From positions 62,001-126,000 of the forward strand of contig CAVQFB010000001.1 in assembly GCA_963711675.1 (NCBI GenBank): 64,000 nucleotides of DNA, given 5' to 3'. A model generated the notes under the pieces. That model saw nothing but the letters and a program-made list of their open reading frames with translations, did no database searches and was not told where the DNA came from. Positions within the stretch are counted from its first letter, which is position 1. The number at the start of each line of letters is the position of its first letter. Made by a program: the position numbers and the translations under genes. Shown here piece by piece: positions 1 to 10,427 of this stretch. Source of the DNA: CAVQFB01 sp963711675. GTDB lineage: Bacteria > Acidobacteriota > Terriglobia > Terriglobales > Acidobacteriaceae.

Positions 1-183
1 AGACTGATATCGAGCCGCGAGTAACGAGAACAGACTTCTCGGGGTAGATCCCCCGGAGAGCGCCACGGTAAACCGCCCATGCTCGCGCACTGCCTCCGTC
101 GCCAGACCGGCGAACTGGTCAGCCGCCGCCTCGAACAAGTCCTGCGGCGTTGCAAATATCCGGATTTCGCGGGCTGAGCTCAT
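1..183 (-). CDS. pgl: 6-phosphogluconolactonase, N-terminal part (runs off the window)
   Basis: The reverse strand from an ATG at 183 gives 61 codons that continue past the window edge. The peptide starts MSSAREIRIFATPQDLF and carries the family hallmark SGGSTP near residue 44, the sugar-phosphate binding loop of the NagB/6PGL fold. 6PGL hydrolyses 6-phosphogluconolactone to 6-phosphogluconate, the step between Zwf and Gnd, both encoded just upstream. The start is 6 bp after the glk stop, so it is the distal gene of the same operon. The C-terminal three quarters are not visible. Confidence 0.88.
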   Translation of the reverse strand, partial: MSSAREIRIFATPQDLFEAAADQFAGLATEAVREHGRFTVALSGGSTPRSLFSLLAARYQS

Positions 184-189
184 CACGAC

Positions 190-1183
190 CTACTGCGGCG
201 TCGGAGTCATCTTGACCGCGGCCCACAAGGCTGCACCCAAGAGCGCGGCCTTATCGTTGGTGATAACCTTAACGGGAATGGATTCGAGCAGGGCCTGCAT
301 ACGTCCCTTGCTGACGAAAGCTTGCATGAAAAGCGGTCCCGCCAGCTTGGAAAGAATTTTCGGCGCGATCCCACCACCCAGGAAAATGCCCCCGAGCGTG
401 AGAATCTTGAGTGCGAGATTCCCGGCCTCCGCGCCATAAATGGAAACCCACAGGTCGAGTGACTGCTCTGCCAGCGCGGCCTTGCCTCCCATCGCTGCTC
501 GAGAGATCGCCGCCGCCTTGTCTCCGTGGATCATCTCGTCCGCCAGCCATTGCGGTTCTTCGCCCCGGCGCGTGTCCCGCAGGAACTGATACACATTGAC
601 CAGCCCCGGCCCCGAAACGATTCGTTCATAGCTTACGTGTCCGAAGCGCGCGTGCAGATATCGAAAGAGATCAATCTCCAGTTCGTTGCGCGGAGAAAAA
701 TCCGAATGCCCGCCTTCGCAGGCAAACACGTGATGCCGCTGGCCATCCCAGAAGAGCCCCGCTTCGCCGAGTCCGGTTCCGGCGGCAATCACCGCCTGAT
801 TGCCCACGATCGCGCTCTTGACGCGATTCAGGCTCACCATGTCAGTCTCAGCCAGCGCACCGATTCCCCATGCGTTCGCTTCGAGATCGTTGATCAGGTA
901 CACCGAATCTAGCTTAAGTTCGCTTGCCAGGCGTGAGGCATCCACGGTCCACGGCAGGTTGGAAGCCTCGACGCGGCCGTTGCGGACCGGCCCTGCGATC
1001 CCGAAACAGGCGATGTCCGGGTGGACGCCCTGTGACGCGACGAACTTGGCAACGATTTCGTCCAGGCCCCGGTGCTCGCTTGCTGGGGTACACCGCCTCC
1101 GAAAGGAGTTTCGGTTGCTTGCCCTGCATTTGGAAATAAGCGAGTCGCGCATTGGTGCCGCCAATATCGCCGGCCAGAATCAT
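190..1183 (-). CDS. glk: glucokinase, with one frameshift near 1085
   Basis: ATP-dependent glucose phosphorylation (bacterial Glk family, PF02685). The N-terminus is MILAGDIGGTNARLAYF, the phosphate-binding loop. Later come GIAGPV, INDLEANAWG with the catalytic Asp, AGTGLGEAGLFW and EGGHSDFSPRN, all in family order. The start ATG at 1183 overlaps the zwf stop as ATGA, which indicates translational coupling. The first ~33 codons are in one frame and the rest in another, with the switch inside the CCCAGCAAGCGAGCAC stretch; one base appears to be missing. Every motif on both sides is intact, so I read this as a sequencing error or a very recent mutation. Corrected length is about 330 residues, normal for Glk. 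Confidence 0.85.
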
Positions 1184-2722
1184 TTCTCGAAATTCCTCCA
1201 GCGGCGGCCGTCGCGCTCCAGCAACTCGTCGGCTTCCTTCGGGCCCCAGGTTCCGGCGGCGTAGTTGGGGAAATTGCGTGGTGGCAGAGCTTTCCATACA
1301 TCGAGCAGCGGGCTCACGATGCTCCACCCGGCCTCGACCATGTCGGCCCTCTGGAACAGCGTGGGATCGCCGATCATGCAATCGTGCAGCAAGCGCTCGT
1401 AACCCGTGCTCGGCTGCTGCCCGAAGTAATCTTCATACTCGAAGTTCATATCGACGCCGCCCAGCCTCATGATCGGCCCCGGCACCTTGGCGGCGAAACG
1501 TAAGGATATGCCTTCCTCCGGCTGTATGTGCAGCACCAACTGGTTGGGCATCAGATTTTCTACCGGCGTATCCCGGAAAAGAACAAACGGCGCGCGCCGG
1601 AATTGGATGACGATATGCGTATTCCGGGCGGGCAGTCGCTTGCCCGTGCGAAGATAGAAAGGAACGTCCGCCCAGCGCCAGTTATCGATCAGCAACTTCA
1701 TGGCGACGAAAGTTTCGGTGCGCGAGTCGGTAGGCACACCGTCCTCCGTCCGATATCCCGGTACGCGTTGGCCGTCGACCACGCCTTCTCCGTACTGACC
1801 GCGGACTGTGCGCCGCAACACTTCCTCGGCGCTCAGCGGCTGAATGGCATGCAGGATTTTTGCTTGCTCGTCTCGCACCGCGTCTGCCTGAAATGAAATC
1901 GGTGGCTCCATCGAGGTCAAGGTGATCAGCTGCATGATGTGGTTCGGCACCATGTCGCGCAAAGTGCCTGCCTGATCGTAGTATCCCCCGCGCTTCTCCA
2001 CACCCACCGTCTCTGCCACGGAGATCTGCACATGATCGATATAACGCCGGTTCCAGATCGGCTCAAAAATTCCGTTGGCAAAGCGAAACGCCAAAATGTT
2101 CTGAACCGTTTCCTTGCCCAGGTAGTGGTCGATGCGATAAATCTGCTTTTCGGAAGCCACTTTCAGCAGTTGTGCGTTCAGGGCCACCGCGGAATCCAGA
2201 TCGCGGCCGAAAGGCTTCTCGACGATCACGCGCCGCCAGTGCCCATCCTCCTCAGTCATCAGACCGGCGTCAGACAGGTGCTCCACAATCGGGCCAAAAT
2301 AGTCGGGCGCCGTCGCCAGGTAGAAGAAGTAATTGCCATGAGTGGAGTGGTCCTTATCCACTTTTTGCAGCGTGTCTTTCAGTTGCGGATACACCTGCTT
2401 GTCGTCAAAGGCTCCCGGAAACGTAGTACAGTCGGCGCACGAACCATTCCCACAGATCGGGATCGACCGGCTCGCTGGCAAACTGCTTGATGTCCTCGGA
2501 TGCCTTTTTGCGGAAGTCATCGGTCGACATGGGGGAGCGCGCCAACCCCACCACGGCAAACTCGCGCGACAGCAATTGCAGTTTCGCCAGGTTGTAGAGC
2601 GCAGGAATCAGCTTGCGGCGCGTCAGGTCCCCGGCCGCGCCAAAGATCACCATCACGCAAGGGTCAGCGGATCGCCCCGTTCGCGGTAACGTTGCCTGCG
2701 GTATGGCTGCTGTATCGAGCAT
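1180..2722 (-). CDS. zwf: glucose-6-phosphate 1-dehydrogenase, with one frameshift near 2417
   Basis: First enzyme of the oxidative pentose phosphate pathway: glucose-6-phosphate plus NADP to 6-phosphogluconolactone. The N-terminal NADP-binding motif FGAAGDLTRRKL and the active-site motif RIDHYLGKE are both present. The first ~100 codons end at YYVSG, and the remaining ~410 continue in another frame at AFDDKQVYPQL; an extra base in the GGGAGCC stretch explains it. Corrected length is about 513 residues, the usual size. The start is the second of two adjacent ATGs (2722) preceded by GGGGGAG. It lies 43 bp downstream of gnd and overlaps glk by 4 bp. Confidence 0.87.
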
Positions 2723-2765
2723 CATTCTCCCCCTGTCAGTGCGAACATTATGCGAACTGGATGAC

Positions 2766-3761
2766 TCAGGCAGTCTTGGTTTTTGCCGTCTTCGGTTCGA
2801 CGTGGCCGCCAAATTTTTGTCTCATGGCGGAGAGTATCTTTTCCGCGAACGTGTGCTCCTGCCGGGACCTGAATCGCGTGTACAACGCCGCCGACAAAAC
2901 TTCCGCCGGCACTGCCTCTTCGATGGCCGCCTGAATCGTCCAGCGCCCTTCGCCCGAATCCTGGACAAATCCGCTGTATTCAGAAAGCGTCGGATTCTCG
3001 GTCAGGGCCATCGCTGTCAGGTCCAGCAGCCATGAACTGACTACGCTACCACGCCGCCAGACCTCCGCGATGTCGGCAAGGTTCAAATCGTACCGCATGT
3101 CTTCCGGCAAGTCCTTGCTGGTGGCGTTGCGGAAGATGTCAAATCCCTCGGCGTAGGCCTGCATCATGCCGTACTCGATACCGTTGTGCACCATCTTGAC
3201 GAAGTGTCCCGCGCCGGATGGTCCGCAGTGAATGTAACCGTCCTCGGCAGTCCCGCCGAGTTTCTCCCGGCCGGGTGTTCTTGGAATGTCGCCGCGTCCC
3301 GGCGCCAGCGTTTTGAAAATCGGATCGAGACGCTGCACCGCCTCGGTCGGCCCGCCGAGCATCATGCAATAGCCGCGCTCCAGACCCCAGACTCCGCCAC
3401 TGGTGCCGACATCGACATAGTGCACACCTTTTTCCGCGCACATGTGCGAGCGCCGCACATCATCTTTGTAATAGGAGTTTCCGCCGTCAATGATCGTGTC
3501 GCCCGCTTGCATGAGCCGCAACAGGGTCTGCACGGTCTGCTCGGTGGGACCCCCGGCAGGAACCATCACCCATGCAGCTCTCGGCGGCTTGAGCTTGCTG
3601 ACCAGATCGTCCAGCGACGTCGAACCCGTCGCTCCCTCACCCGCCAGTTCTTTGACCGCGTCGGGACTGAGGTCTGACACGACCATCTGATGTCCGCCCC
3701 GCACCAGCCGGCGCGTCATGTTCGCGCCCATCCTGCCCAGCCCTACCATGCCTAGCTGCAT
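2766..3761 (-). CDS. gnd: 6-phosphogluconate dehydrogenase (decarboxylating), short form
   Basis: Converts 6-phosphogluconate to ribulose 5-phosphate with CO2 release. At 331 residues it is the short GndA-like type rather than the ~470-residue enterobacterial form. It opens with the dinucleotide-binding motif MVGLGRMGANM, then DGGNSYYKDD in the middle, and the catalytic Lys within GHFVKMVHNGIEYGMM. The frame is intact. A strong AAGGAGAG precedes the ATG at 3761. The gap to the upstream fusion gene holds a dispersed repeat (3821-3882), but the direction and pathway are shared, so it is probably one transcription unit. Confidence 0.93.
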   Translation of the reverse strand: MQLGMVGLGRMGANMTRRLVRGGHQMVVSDLSPDAVKELAGEGATGSTSLDDLVSKLKPPRAAWVMVPAGGPTEQTVQTLLRLMQAGDTIIDGGNSYYKDDVRRSHMCAEKGVHYVDVGTSGGVWGLERGYCMMLGGPTEAVQRLDPIFKTLAPGRGDIPRTPGREKLGGTAEDGYIHCGPSGAGHFVKMVHNGIEYGMMQAYAEGFDIFRNATSKDLPEDMRYDLNLADIAEVWRRGSVVSSWLLDLTAMALTENPTLSEYSGFVQDSGEGRWTIQAAIEEAVPAEVLSAALYTRFRSRQEHTFAEKILSAMRQKFGGHVEPKTAKTKTA

Positions 3762-3820
3762 GCTTCTCTCCTTAATCTCCTTAGAAGGCGCAGTCCTGGG
3801 GCCGCGCTTCCCTTCAAATT

Positions 3821-3882
3821 GTCATCCTGAGCGGAATGCGAATTTCGCGCAGCGAACCTCGCACGTAGTCGAAGGACCTGCT
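3821..3882. repeat. dispersed GTCATCCTGAGC...GTCGAAGGACCTGC intergenic repeat, copy 1
   Basis: It begins GTCATCCTGAGCGGAATGCG and ends GTAGTCGAAGGACCTGC. The same two ends occur at 23133-23193 and 31808-31869, with shorter versions at 24341-24367 and about 16668-16690. The middle differs between copies, while the ends are nearly constant. All copies lie between genes. Confidence 0.75.
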
Positions 3883-3918
3883 TTTCTTGCCCGGAGATCA
3901 GAAACTTCCTTCTGAAAC

Positions 3919-6810
3919 CTATCCCAACGCCTGCTTGATCGCCGCGCTTAGCGTCGCGAACCCCGCCTTCAGATCGGCTCCCAAATGCACTCGCAACGCG
4001 CGCCGGTTTCGTTCCGCTAACACCTGGAAGTCTCCCCGAGCCTGCGCCGCCTTCACCACGCCGAACGTGTACTTCTGTCCGGGCACGGGTACGTCCTGCG
4101 CGTCATCACACGTGATCTGCAGGAACACGCCGCTGTTCGGACCACCCTTGTAGTCCTGACCCGTCGAGTGCAGGAAGCGCGGCCCAAATCCCAGACACGT
4201 AGCCACCTTCTTCCTGTCGCGCACAGCGTGGCGCATGGCCTGCAGGGTCTCCTCGTTCGCATCGTTCATCTGTATGTAGCCCAGCAGTCCGAAATAGTCG
4301 CCCGCATGCAACCGGTTCAGATGCGCCTTCAGATAACCCGCCAGCGATTTGTCGCTTCCCGCTGCCTTCGCCAGATCGGCGGCGTTCTTCTCATCGGTGA
4401 AAAGCTTGATCCCCTTATCCTCAAGCACCGGCTTCTCCGCGGGAAGGGAACCGCTCTTTTCGTACGCAGACGTCAGGTCGCGCGTGACGATCTTGCTGGC
4501 TTCCACGTCTGGCTGATTAAATGCGTTGATGCCGAGAATCGAACCCGCCACTGCCGTCGCAATCTCCCAGCGGAAAAACTCCTGGCCGAGATCGTATGCG
4601 TCGCTCATCGCGATACGCACGACGGGCTGCCCCGCTTTTTCGAGGGCTGTTACCTTCGCATCCTGCTGCGCGTCTGTTCCACCTTCCAGCCGCACATACG
4701 CGAAAATCCGGTCGCTGCCGTACACCTCAGGCGATCCTAGTTCTTCCCGATCCACCGGAATAATCCCTTTTCCTTGCTTGCCCGTGGACTCGGCGATCAG
4801 CTGCTCCAGCCACGCCCCCAGGTCCGAAATCCCTGGCGAAGTCACAATCGTGATCTTGTCGCGGCCATTCCTCGCCGCCGTTCCCATGATGATTCCCAAC
4901 AATACCCCCGGGTTCTCCTCCACCGGCACGCACGCCGCGCACGCCTCTACCATCTCTTCTGTGCGCTCGAGAAACTTCTTGGTATCGACGCCCATCGCCG
5001 CCGCCGGCACCATGCCGAAATTCGACAGCGCCGAATAGCGCCCGCCGATGCTCGGCAATCCATGGAAAATGTGACGGAAATGATCGCTGGTCGCGACCTG
5101 CTGCATCTTCGATCCCGGATCGGTGATGGCGATAAACCGGCTTCCCGCCTTGTCCGCGCCCACCACCTGCTTTACGCGCTCTAAGAAATATTGTTTGAAG
5201 ATGTTGGGCTCCAGCGTGCTGCCCGATTTGCTGGAGACGATGAATAGTGTCTTGGCGAAATCGATCTTGCCGTCAAAACTCTTGACCTGGGCAGGGTCCG
5301 TGGAATCGAGCACATGAAGCTCGGGGAATCCTGCAATGTGGCCGAAGGTCTTGCTCAGCACTTCAGGACAGAGGCTCGATCCGCCCATGCCGAGCAGAAG
5401 TATGTGGGTAAATCCTTCCTTCTTGACCTCGTCAGCCAAGCGCTGCAAATCAGGTTGGTGAGCGATCTGCTCATCTGTGATCCCGAGCCAGGCTAGCCAT
5501 TGGGCTTCGTCGCTGCCGGTCCAGAGGCTGGCGTCCCGCTGCCATAACCGGCGGACTTTTCCTGCGGCCCGCCAGTCTTCAATGTTTTTTTTTACCGCGT
5601 CGTTAAGATCGCTGGGCAGCGACTGGCTCTGCTGGTGAATCTTCGGAGTCGTCTCACCCTTGCGGCTCTTCTCGACCGCCTGCAGCAACTTGTCGAAGGC
5701 TTCTTCGAACAACCGCACGCCGTCGTCGGTCAGCTTGTCGGTCACTTCCTTCATCGAAATGCCCGCCTTTGCCAGCGTGTCCATCGTCTTCTTCGCGGCA
5801 GCTACGTCTTCTTCGAGGGCGTTTTTCAGAATCCCGTGATCGCGGAACGCGTCCACCGTCGCCGGCGGCATCGTATTCACCGTGTTCTTCCCGATCAGCT
5901 CTTCCACATAGATCACGTCGCGATACTTCGGGTTCTTGGTGCTCGTGCTGGCCCACAGCACTCGCTGTGTCTGCGCGCCCTTCGCGGCCAGTGCCTGCCA
6001 GCGTGGCCCGCTGAAAATCTGCTGATATTTCTGGTAGGTCAGTTTTCCGTTCGCGATGGCGACTTTGCCCAGAATGCTCTCAAGCAGAGCTTTCTGCTGC
6101 GCATCTGTGGTCGCCTTCAGCTTCTCCTCGGCGATCGAATCGACCAGCGAATCAATGCGACTGATAAAGAAACTGGCCACGCTGGCGATCTTGCTGACAT
6201 CCCCGCCCCGCGCCGCCAGCTGTTCCAGTCCCGCGATGTAGGCCTCTGCAACCTTCTCGTAAACTTCCTGCGCGAACAGCAACGTCACGTTGACGTTGAT
6301 CCCTTCGCTGATCAGCTGCTGAAACGCGGGAATGCCCTCGGCCGTGCCTGGAACCTTGATCATCACATTCGGCCGCGCCACCCACTTCCACAGCCGCCGC
6401 GCTTCATCAATCGTCGCTTTCGTGTCGCGCGCCAGGAACGGCGAGACTTCTAGGCTCACGTAGCCGTCGCGCCGCTTCGTCTCGTTGTAAACGCCCTTGA
6501 AAATATCGGTAGCATCCTGGATGTCGCGAATCGCCAACTGCTCGTAACGGGCTTTGGCGTCGAGGTCGGTCTTCGACTTCAGCTCGTTCAGGATGTCGGC
6601 ATAATCCGTACTCCCAACTATCGCTTTCTCAAAGATCGCGGGATTCGACGTCATTCCCATCACGCCGTCTTCGTCGATCAGCCGCTTCAGTTCGCCGCTG
6701 GTCAGCAGATCTCGCCGAATGTAGTCCAGCCACACCGACTGGCCATACTTCAAGAGCGCTTTCAGGGGGTTCGTCGCCTTGGCAGTTTCGAGAATTCCGG
6801 TTGGCTGCAT
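3919..6810 (-). CDS. tal-pgi: bifunctional transaldolase / glucose-6-phosphate isomerase
   Basis: A single intact protein of about 963 residues with two enzymes in series. Residues ~1-375 are transaldolase: MTSNPAIFEKAI, the Schiff-base Lys in MIKVPGTAEG, and WASTSTKNPKYRD. Residues ~400-963 are glucose-6-phosphate isomerase: LGMGGSSLCPEVL, VSSKSGSTLEPN and RWEIATAVAG. Transaldolase exchanges C3 units between sedoheptulose-7-P and glyceraldehyde-3-P; Pgi returns fructose-6-P to glucose-6-P, so one polypeptide closes the oxidative pentose phosphate cycle. I prefer the ATG at 6810 because AAAGGGAG lies 6 bases before it; the ATG at 6816 abuts that site with no spacer. It is 45 bp downstream of tkt. 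Confidence 0.93.
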   Translation of the reverse strand: MQPTGILETAKATNPLKALLKYGQSVWLDYIRRDLLTSGELKRLIDEDGVMGMTSNPAIFEKAIVGSTDYADILNELKSKTDLDAKARYEQLAIRDIQDATDIFKGVYNETKRRDGYVSLEVSPFLARDTKATIDEARRLWKWVARPNVMIKVPGTAEGIPAFQQLISEGINVNVTLLFAQEVYEKVAEAYIAGLEQLAARGGDVSKIASVASFFISRIDSLVDSIAEEKLKATTDAQQKALLESILGKVAIANGKLTYQKYQQIFSGPRWQALAAKGAQTQRVLWASTSTKNPKYRDVIYVEELIGKNTVNTMPPATVDAFRDHGILKNALEEDVAAAKKTMDTLAKAGISMKEVTDKLTDDGVRLFEEAFDKLLQAVEKSRKGETTPKIHQQSQSLPSDLNDAVKKNIEDWRAAGKVRRLWQRDASLWTGSDEAQWLAWLGITDEQIAHQPDLQRLADEVKKEGFTHILLLGMGGSSLCPEVLSKTFGHIAGFPELHVLDSTDPAQVKSFDGKIDFAKTLFIVSSKSGSTLEPNIFKQYFLERVKQVVGADKAGSRFIAITDPGSKMQQVATSDHFRHIFHGLPSIGGRYSALSNFGMVPAAAMGVDTKKFLERTEEMVEACAACVPVEENPGVLLGIIMGTAARNGRDKITIVTSPGISDLGAWLEQLIAESTGKQGKGIIPVDREELGSPEVYGSDRIFAYVRLEGGTDAQQDAKVTALEKAGQPVVRIAMSDAYDLGQEFFRWEIATAVAGSILGINAFNQPDVEASKIVTRDLTSAYEKSGSLPAEKPVLEDKGIKLFTDEKNAADLAKAAGSDKSLAGYLKAHLNRLHAGDYFGLLGYIQMNDANEETLQAMRHAVRDRKKVATCLGFGPRFLHSTGQDYKGGPNSGVFLQITCDDAQDVPVPGQKYTFGVVKAAQARGDFQVLAERNRRALRVHLGADLKAGFATLSAAIKQALG

Positions 6811-6855
6811 AGTCATCTCCCTTTAATTCATCTTCCAATTCGTGTGCGCGCGCCC

Positions 6856-8939
6856 TTACTTCGTGCGCGCGATTGCGGTTTGAGCGGCCTCGACCACATT
6901 GTCCGGAGAGAACCCGAACTTCTTCTGTAGTTCCTTCAGCGGCGCCGAGGCGCCAAACGTGTGCATCCCGATGACAATCCCGTCCATCCCCACGTACTGA
7001 GCCCATCCAAAGGTGGAAGCCTGTTCCACAGCGACGCGAGCTCGCACGTCGGGGGGAACACACTGTCCCGATACGCTTTGTCCTGATGCTCAAAGATGTC
7101 CCATGACGGCATGCTCACCACGCGAGCTTTTACGCCGGCGGCTTTCAGCTTCTCGTAAGCATCCACGCAGAGCGAAACTTCGCTCCCCGTGCCCATCAGA
7201 ATGACCTGGGGCTTGCCATCCGGCGCATCAGCCAAAACATACGCGCCCTTCGCGACGCCCTCCGCCGACGCGTACTTGGTTCGGTCTAAAGTTGGCAACG
7301 CCTGGCGCGACAGCACCAAAACTGCCGGCTCATGTCGCAACTGCATGACCACTCTCCACGCCTCGACGACTTCGTTCGCGTCTGCCGGACGGAACACGGT
7401 CAATCCCGGTATGGCGCGCAAGGCAGCCAGCTGCTCCACGGGTTGGTGAGTCGGGCCATCCTCACCCAAGCCGATGGAATCGTGGGTATAGATGAAGATC
7501 ACCGGCAGTTCCATGATCGCCGACAGGCGGATCGGCGGCTTCATGTAGTCGCTGAAATTGAAGAAGGTGGCACCAAACGCCCGGATCTTAGAAACCGCAA
7601 GTCCATTCACGATCGATCCCATGGCGTGTTCGCGCACGCCGAAGTGCAGGTTCCTTCCTCCCCACTGGTTCGCCTGGAACTCTCCCGCACCGTCGAACTT
7701 CAGGTGAGTCTTCGTCGAGGCATCCAGATCCGCGGAACCGCCAATCAACCAGGGCACATTCTGTGCTATGGCATTCAACACCTTGCCTGAACTCTCGCGC
7801 GTGGCCACGCCTTTCGCGTCAGCGGGGAACGAGGTCAGATTCTTGTCCCAGCCCTCGGGCAGCTGGCGATGCTGCATGCGATAAAGCTGATCCGCCAGGT
7901 CCGGGTGCTGCTTCTTGTACTCACCGAAGAGCGCCATCCATTTTTCGCGCAGCTCGTGGCCGCGCTTGCCGATGCCGTCGCGGAAATTCTCCAGCACTCC
8001 ATCGGGAACCAGAAACTTCGCATCTTCCGGCCAGCCATAGAATTTCTTTGCCAGCTTTACTTCTTCTTCTCCCAGCGGTTCACCGTGCGCAGCGTTCGTA
8101 TCCTGTTTGTGGGGGGATCCGTAGCCGATATGGCTGTCGACAATGATCAGCGTGGGCCGGTCATTGGTGTTGACGAAAGTCTGGTACGCGTTCGCGAGCG
8201 CCGTCAGGTCGTTGGCGTCTTTGACATGCATCGTCTTCCAGCCGTAGGCCTCGAAGCGCTTGCCCACGTCCTCGCTGAAAGACCAGCTCGCGGGACCATC
8301 AAGCGTTACTTTATTGTTGTCATAGATCCAGCAGAGGTTGGGCAGCTTGAGGTGGCCTGCAAGGGAGGCTGCTTCGCAACACACACCCTCCATCATGTCG
8401 CCATCGCCGCAGATGGCCCAGACGTTGTAGCGGAACATCTCAAAGCCCGGCCGGTTGAAATGCGCTGCCATCCACATGCCGGCAATCGCCATTCCTACAC
8501 TGTTTCCCACTCCCTGCCCCAGCGGCCCGGTGGTGGTTTCAACTCCGGAAGTCAGCCGGTATTCCGGGTGTCCCGGTGTCTTGCTGCCGATCTGACGGAA
8601 CTGCTTGATGTCGTCGAGCGATACTGCGGGCTCACCCAGCACCTCGTATTTCGGATTCACGGCGCGAACGCCGGCGAGATAGAGGGTCGAGTAGAGCAAC
8701 ATCGAGGCGTGACCATTCGAGAGCACGAAGCGGTCGCGATCGGGCCAAATCGGATCTTGCGGATCAAAGCGGAGGAACTTCTGCCACAGCGTGTACGCCA
8801 CCGGCGCCAGCGCCATCGGCGCGCCCGGATGCCCGGAATTCGCCTTCTGTACGGCATCGATCGACAGCGTGCGAATGGTGTTGATACTCAGCGTATCGAC
8901 ATCCTGCTTCGTGATTAACGGTTGTTCGCTCACTGCCAC
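6856..8939 (-). CDS. tkt: transketolase, with one frameshift near 7052
   Basis: Thiamine-diphosphate enzyme moving C2 units between pentose and triose/tetrose phosphates. Motifs in order: HPGAPMALAP, the ThDP signature GDGDMMEGVCCEAASLAGH followed by YDNN, and FNFSDYMKP with the pyrimidine-domain Glu in HDSIGLGEDGPTHQPVEQ. The main frame breaks at SVFPP, and the last ~63 residues (DVRARVAVEQASTFGW onward) continue in another frame. The break sits on a six-C tract, typical of a homopolymer deletion in the read. The start is GTG at 8939 after GAGGAGG. It is the first gene of the pentose phosphate operon. Corrected length is ~694 residues, normal for transketolase. Confidence 0.9.
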
Positions 8940-9303
8940 GATGGCCTCCTCATCTCATCCAGTTGGGTGATTCATTGCAGGCTTCGTTCCTTAGATGACA
9001 CAGAACCTACCGGGTTTCACCGCTACACGTTCATTTTGAAAGTGTACAACGTCTATTAGATACGTGGTGAGATAAGGTTGTGCGGTTGCGTGAGTTGCCA
9101 CGGGGCGCACACCGATGAGAAGCGGGTTAAACCGTACTGTGGAAATCACCCGTTCGAACTTGGATGATTTGCGCACCCGTCTCTGGGCGAAAGGCCGCCA
9201 CGAAAGCTGACTCGGAAAGATGAGCCCGTTTAATGAATGGATCAAGAATTAACAGGAAGAATGGAAGTGCGAACCGACAGCGACCAGCCGTAATCTCTTG
9301 CCG
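8940..9303. other. intergenic region upstream of tkt
   Basis: About 360 bp between the tkt start and the end of the PilZ gene. It must contain the promoter of the pentose phosphate operon, but I could not pick one with confidence. A short reverse ORF at 8991-9245 has no recognisable features and no clear ribosome binding site. No hairpin or repeat family member was seen. Confidence 0.5.
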
Positions 9304-9978
9304 CTACTTTTTCATTTGTGACAAATATCCGTGCTCGGCGCGGTATCCCTTGGTCGTGCTCTCAACGAATTTCAGAAACTGGCGCAGACTCTCGCGCTCT
9401 GTTGCCTCCAGATCGGCGAACTTGACGCGTACTCCGAAGCTTGGCTTGCTCTGGGTCACGATACCGGTCAGGACCATGCCTTTCACCCAGATCTTTCCGT
9501 TCGCCACCCACAGTCCGATCTCGACATTCACCTTAGGCTTGACCGGTGTCGCGGTGTCCACAAAGCATCCGCCCATGCTGGTGTTTGAGAGATTCCCCCA
9601 GACGGGTGCATCCGAACCTTCAACCTTCAGTTCAACGGCTACGAAACACTTCATCCTCGGATATCGGCGGCGATCTTCTCCCCATGAAGGCGTAAAAATG
9701 TCCGGCTCGAACGGAGGAGCGGATATGGAGGCCGTCGGCATCGCCTCTGAAGTCGGCATGCTCGACGCCCCAGCTCCGGCCGCGGCTGCAACTGCCTGTT
9801 TCTCTTTACTTTTCAGCTTGATTTGCCGCATCACAGCGAGCAGGGCTTCCTCGCGGTTCTCCGCTGGGGCTTCACGATACGCCTTGAGCAGTTCGCCCAG
9901 ATGGCTCACCAGTTCCGGGTCGGTCAAAAGTCGAGTCCAATCCGTGCTGGTGGTGGCAGGCGGTTTGGGATCGCTCAT
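9304..9978 (-). CDS. PilZ-domain protein
   Basis: Predicted cytoplasmic protein of about 224 residues. The N-terminal ~95 residues are helical and charged, with a short Ala-rich linker. The C-terminal half is a PilZ domain, the c-di-GMP receptor fold: the arginine motif RRRYPRMKCFVAVEL is followed by NTSMGG, matching (D/N)xSxxG, the second half of the binding signature. This suggests c-di-GMP control of surface or motility functions, but the partner is unknown. I start at the ATG at 9978, giving MSDPKPPATTSTDW; an upstream start at 10116 would add low-complexity sequence with no family support. Its neighbours are not functionally linked. Confidence 0.82.
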   Translation of the reverse strand: MSDPKPPATTSTDWTRLLTDPELVSHLGELLKAYREAPAENREEALLAVMRQIKLKSKEKQAVAAAAGAGASSMPTSEAMPTASISAPPFEPDIFTPSWGEDRRRYPRMKCFVAVELKVEGSDAPVWGNLSNTSMGGCFVDTATPVKPKVNVEIGLWVANGKIWVKGMVLTGIVTQSKPSFGVRVKFADLEATERESLRQFLKFVESTTKGYRAEHGYLSQMKK

Positions 9979-10427
9979 GTTGCTTAGAGTCCTCGTTCCT
10001 GGCCAGTCGCAAACCGGCGCTGGAGGCTGTATCTCGTAAGATTGATTCAGGATAATGCCTCGAACAAAATCGCCGAAGTTACGAAGGTAAGGCGTTGGGG
10101 GGCCTGCTACCGCCACTAGCTCAATCGGCCAAGAGCCTTATCTTGCAGTTCTTTGCGAGCCTGATACCGCTTTCATCAACTTCCGGTTCAAAGTGTTTCA
10201 GAATCGGCGCAGAATCGGACGGCGTCTCACGGCCTCGCAGGCCCAACGACCGATGAGAAACGACAAACGACTTCAGAAGATGCCTCTCTTGCAAACTCTT
10301 CGCGCTCGAATTAGCATCCAAGTCCCTTGGTTTAAATCGTTTGCATCCGGCGATTTTGCGTACGAATCAAGATCGTCGAGTTACACTCACGGGGCGACCC
10401 GGGCGACCTCATCCCCGGGGACCAATA
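9979..10427. other. intergenic region between the PilZ and TolC-like genes (divergent)
   Basis: About 450 bp separating two divergent genes, so it should carry both promoters. I found no convincing promoter hexamers, riboswitch or repeat. A 66-codon reverse ORF at 10121-10321 lacks family resemblance and a good ribosome binding site, and I do not call it. Confidence 0.45.

Noticed and set aside
5635..6453. 272-codon plus-strand ORF
   Set aside because: Antisense to the transaldolase domain.
7869..8918. 349-codon plus-strand ORF
   Set aside because: Antisense to transketolase.
8991..9245. 84-codon minus-strand ORF in the tkt upstream region
   Set aside because: No ribosome binding site, domain or codon bias support.
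10121..10321. 66-codon minus-strand ORF between the PilZ and TolC-like genes
   Set aside because: No family resemblance and no good start context.
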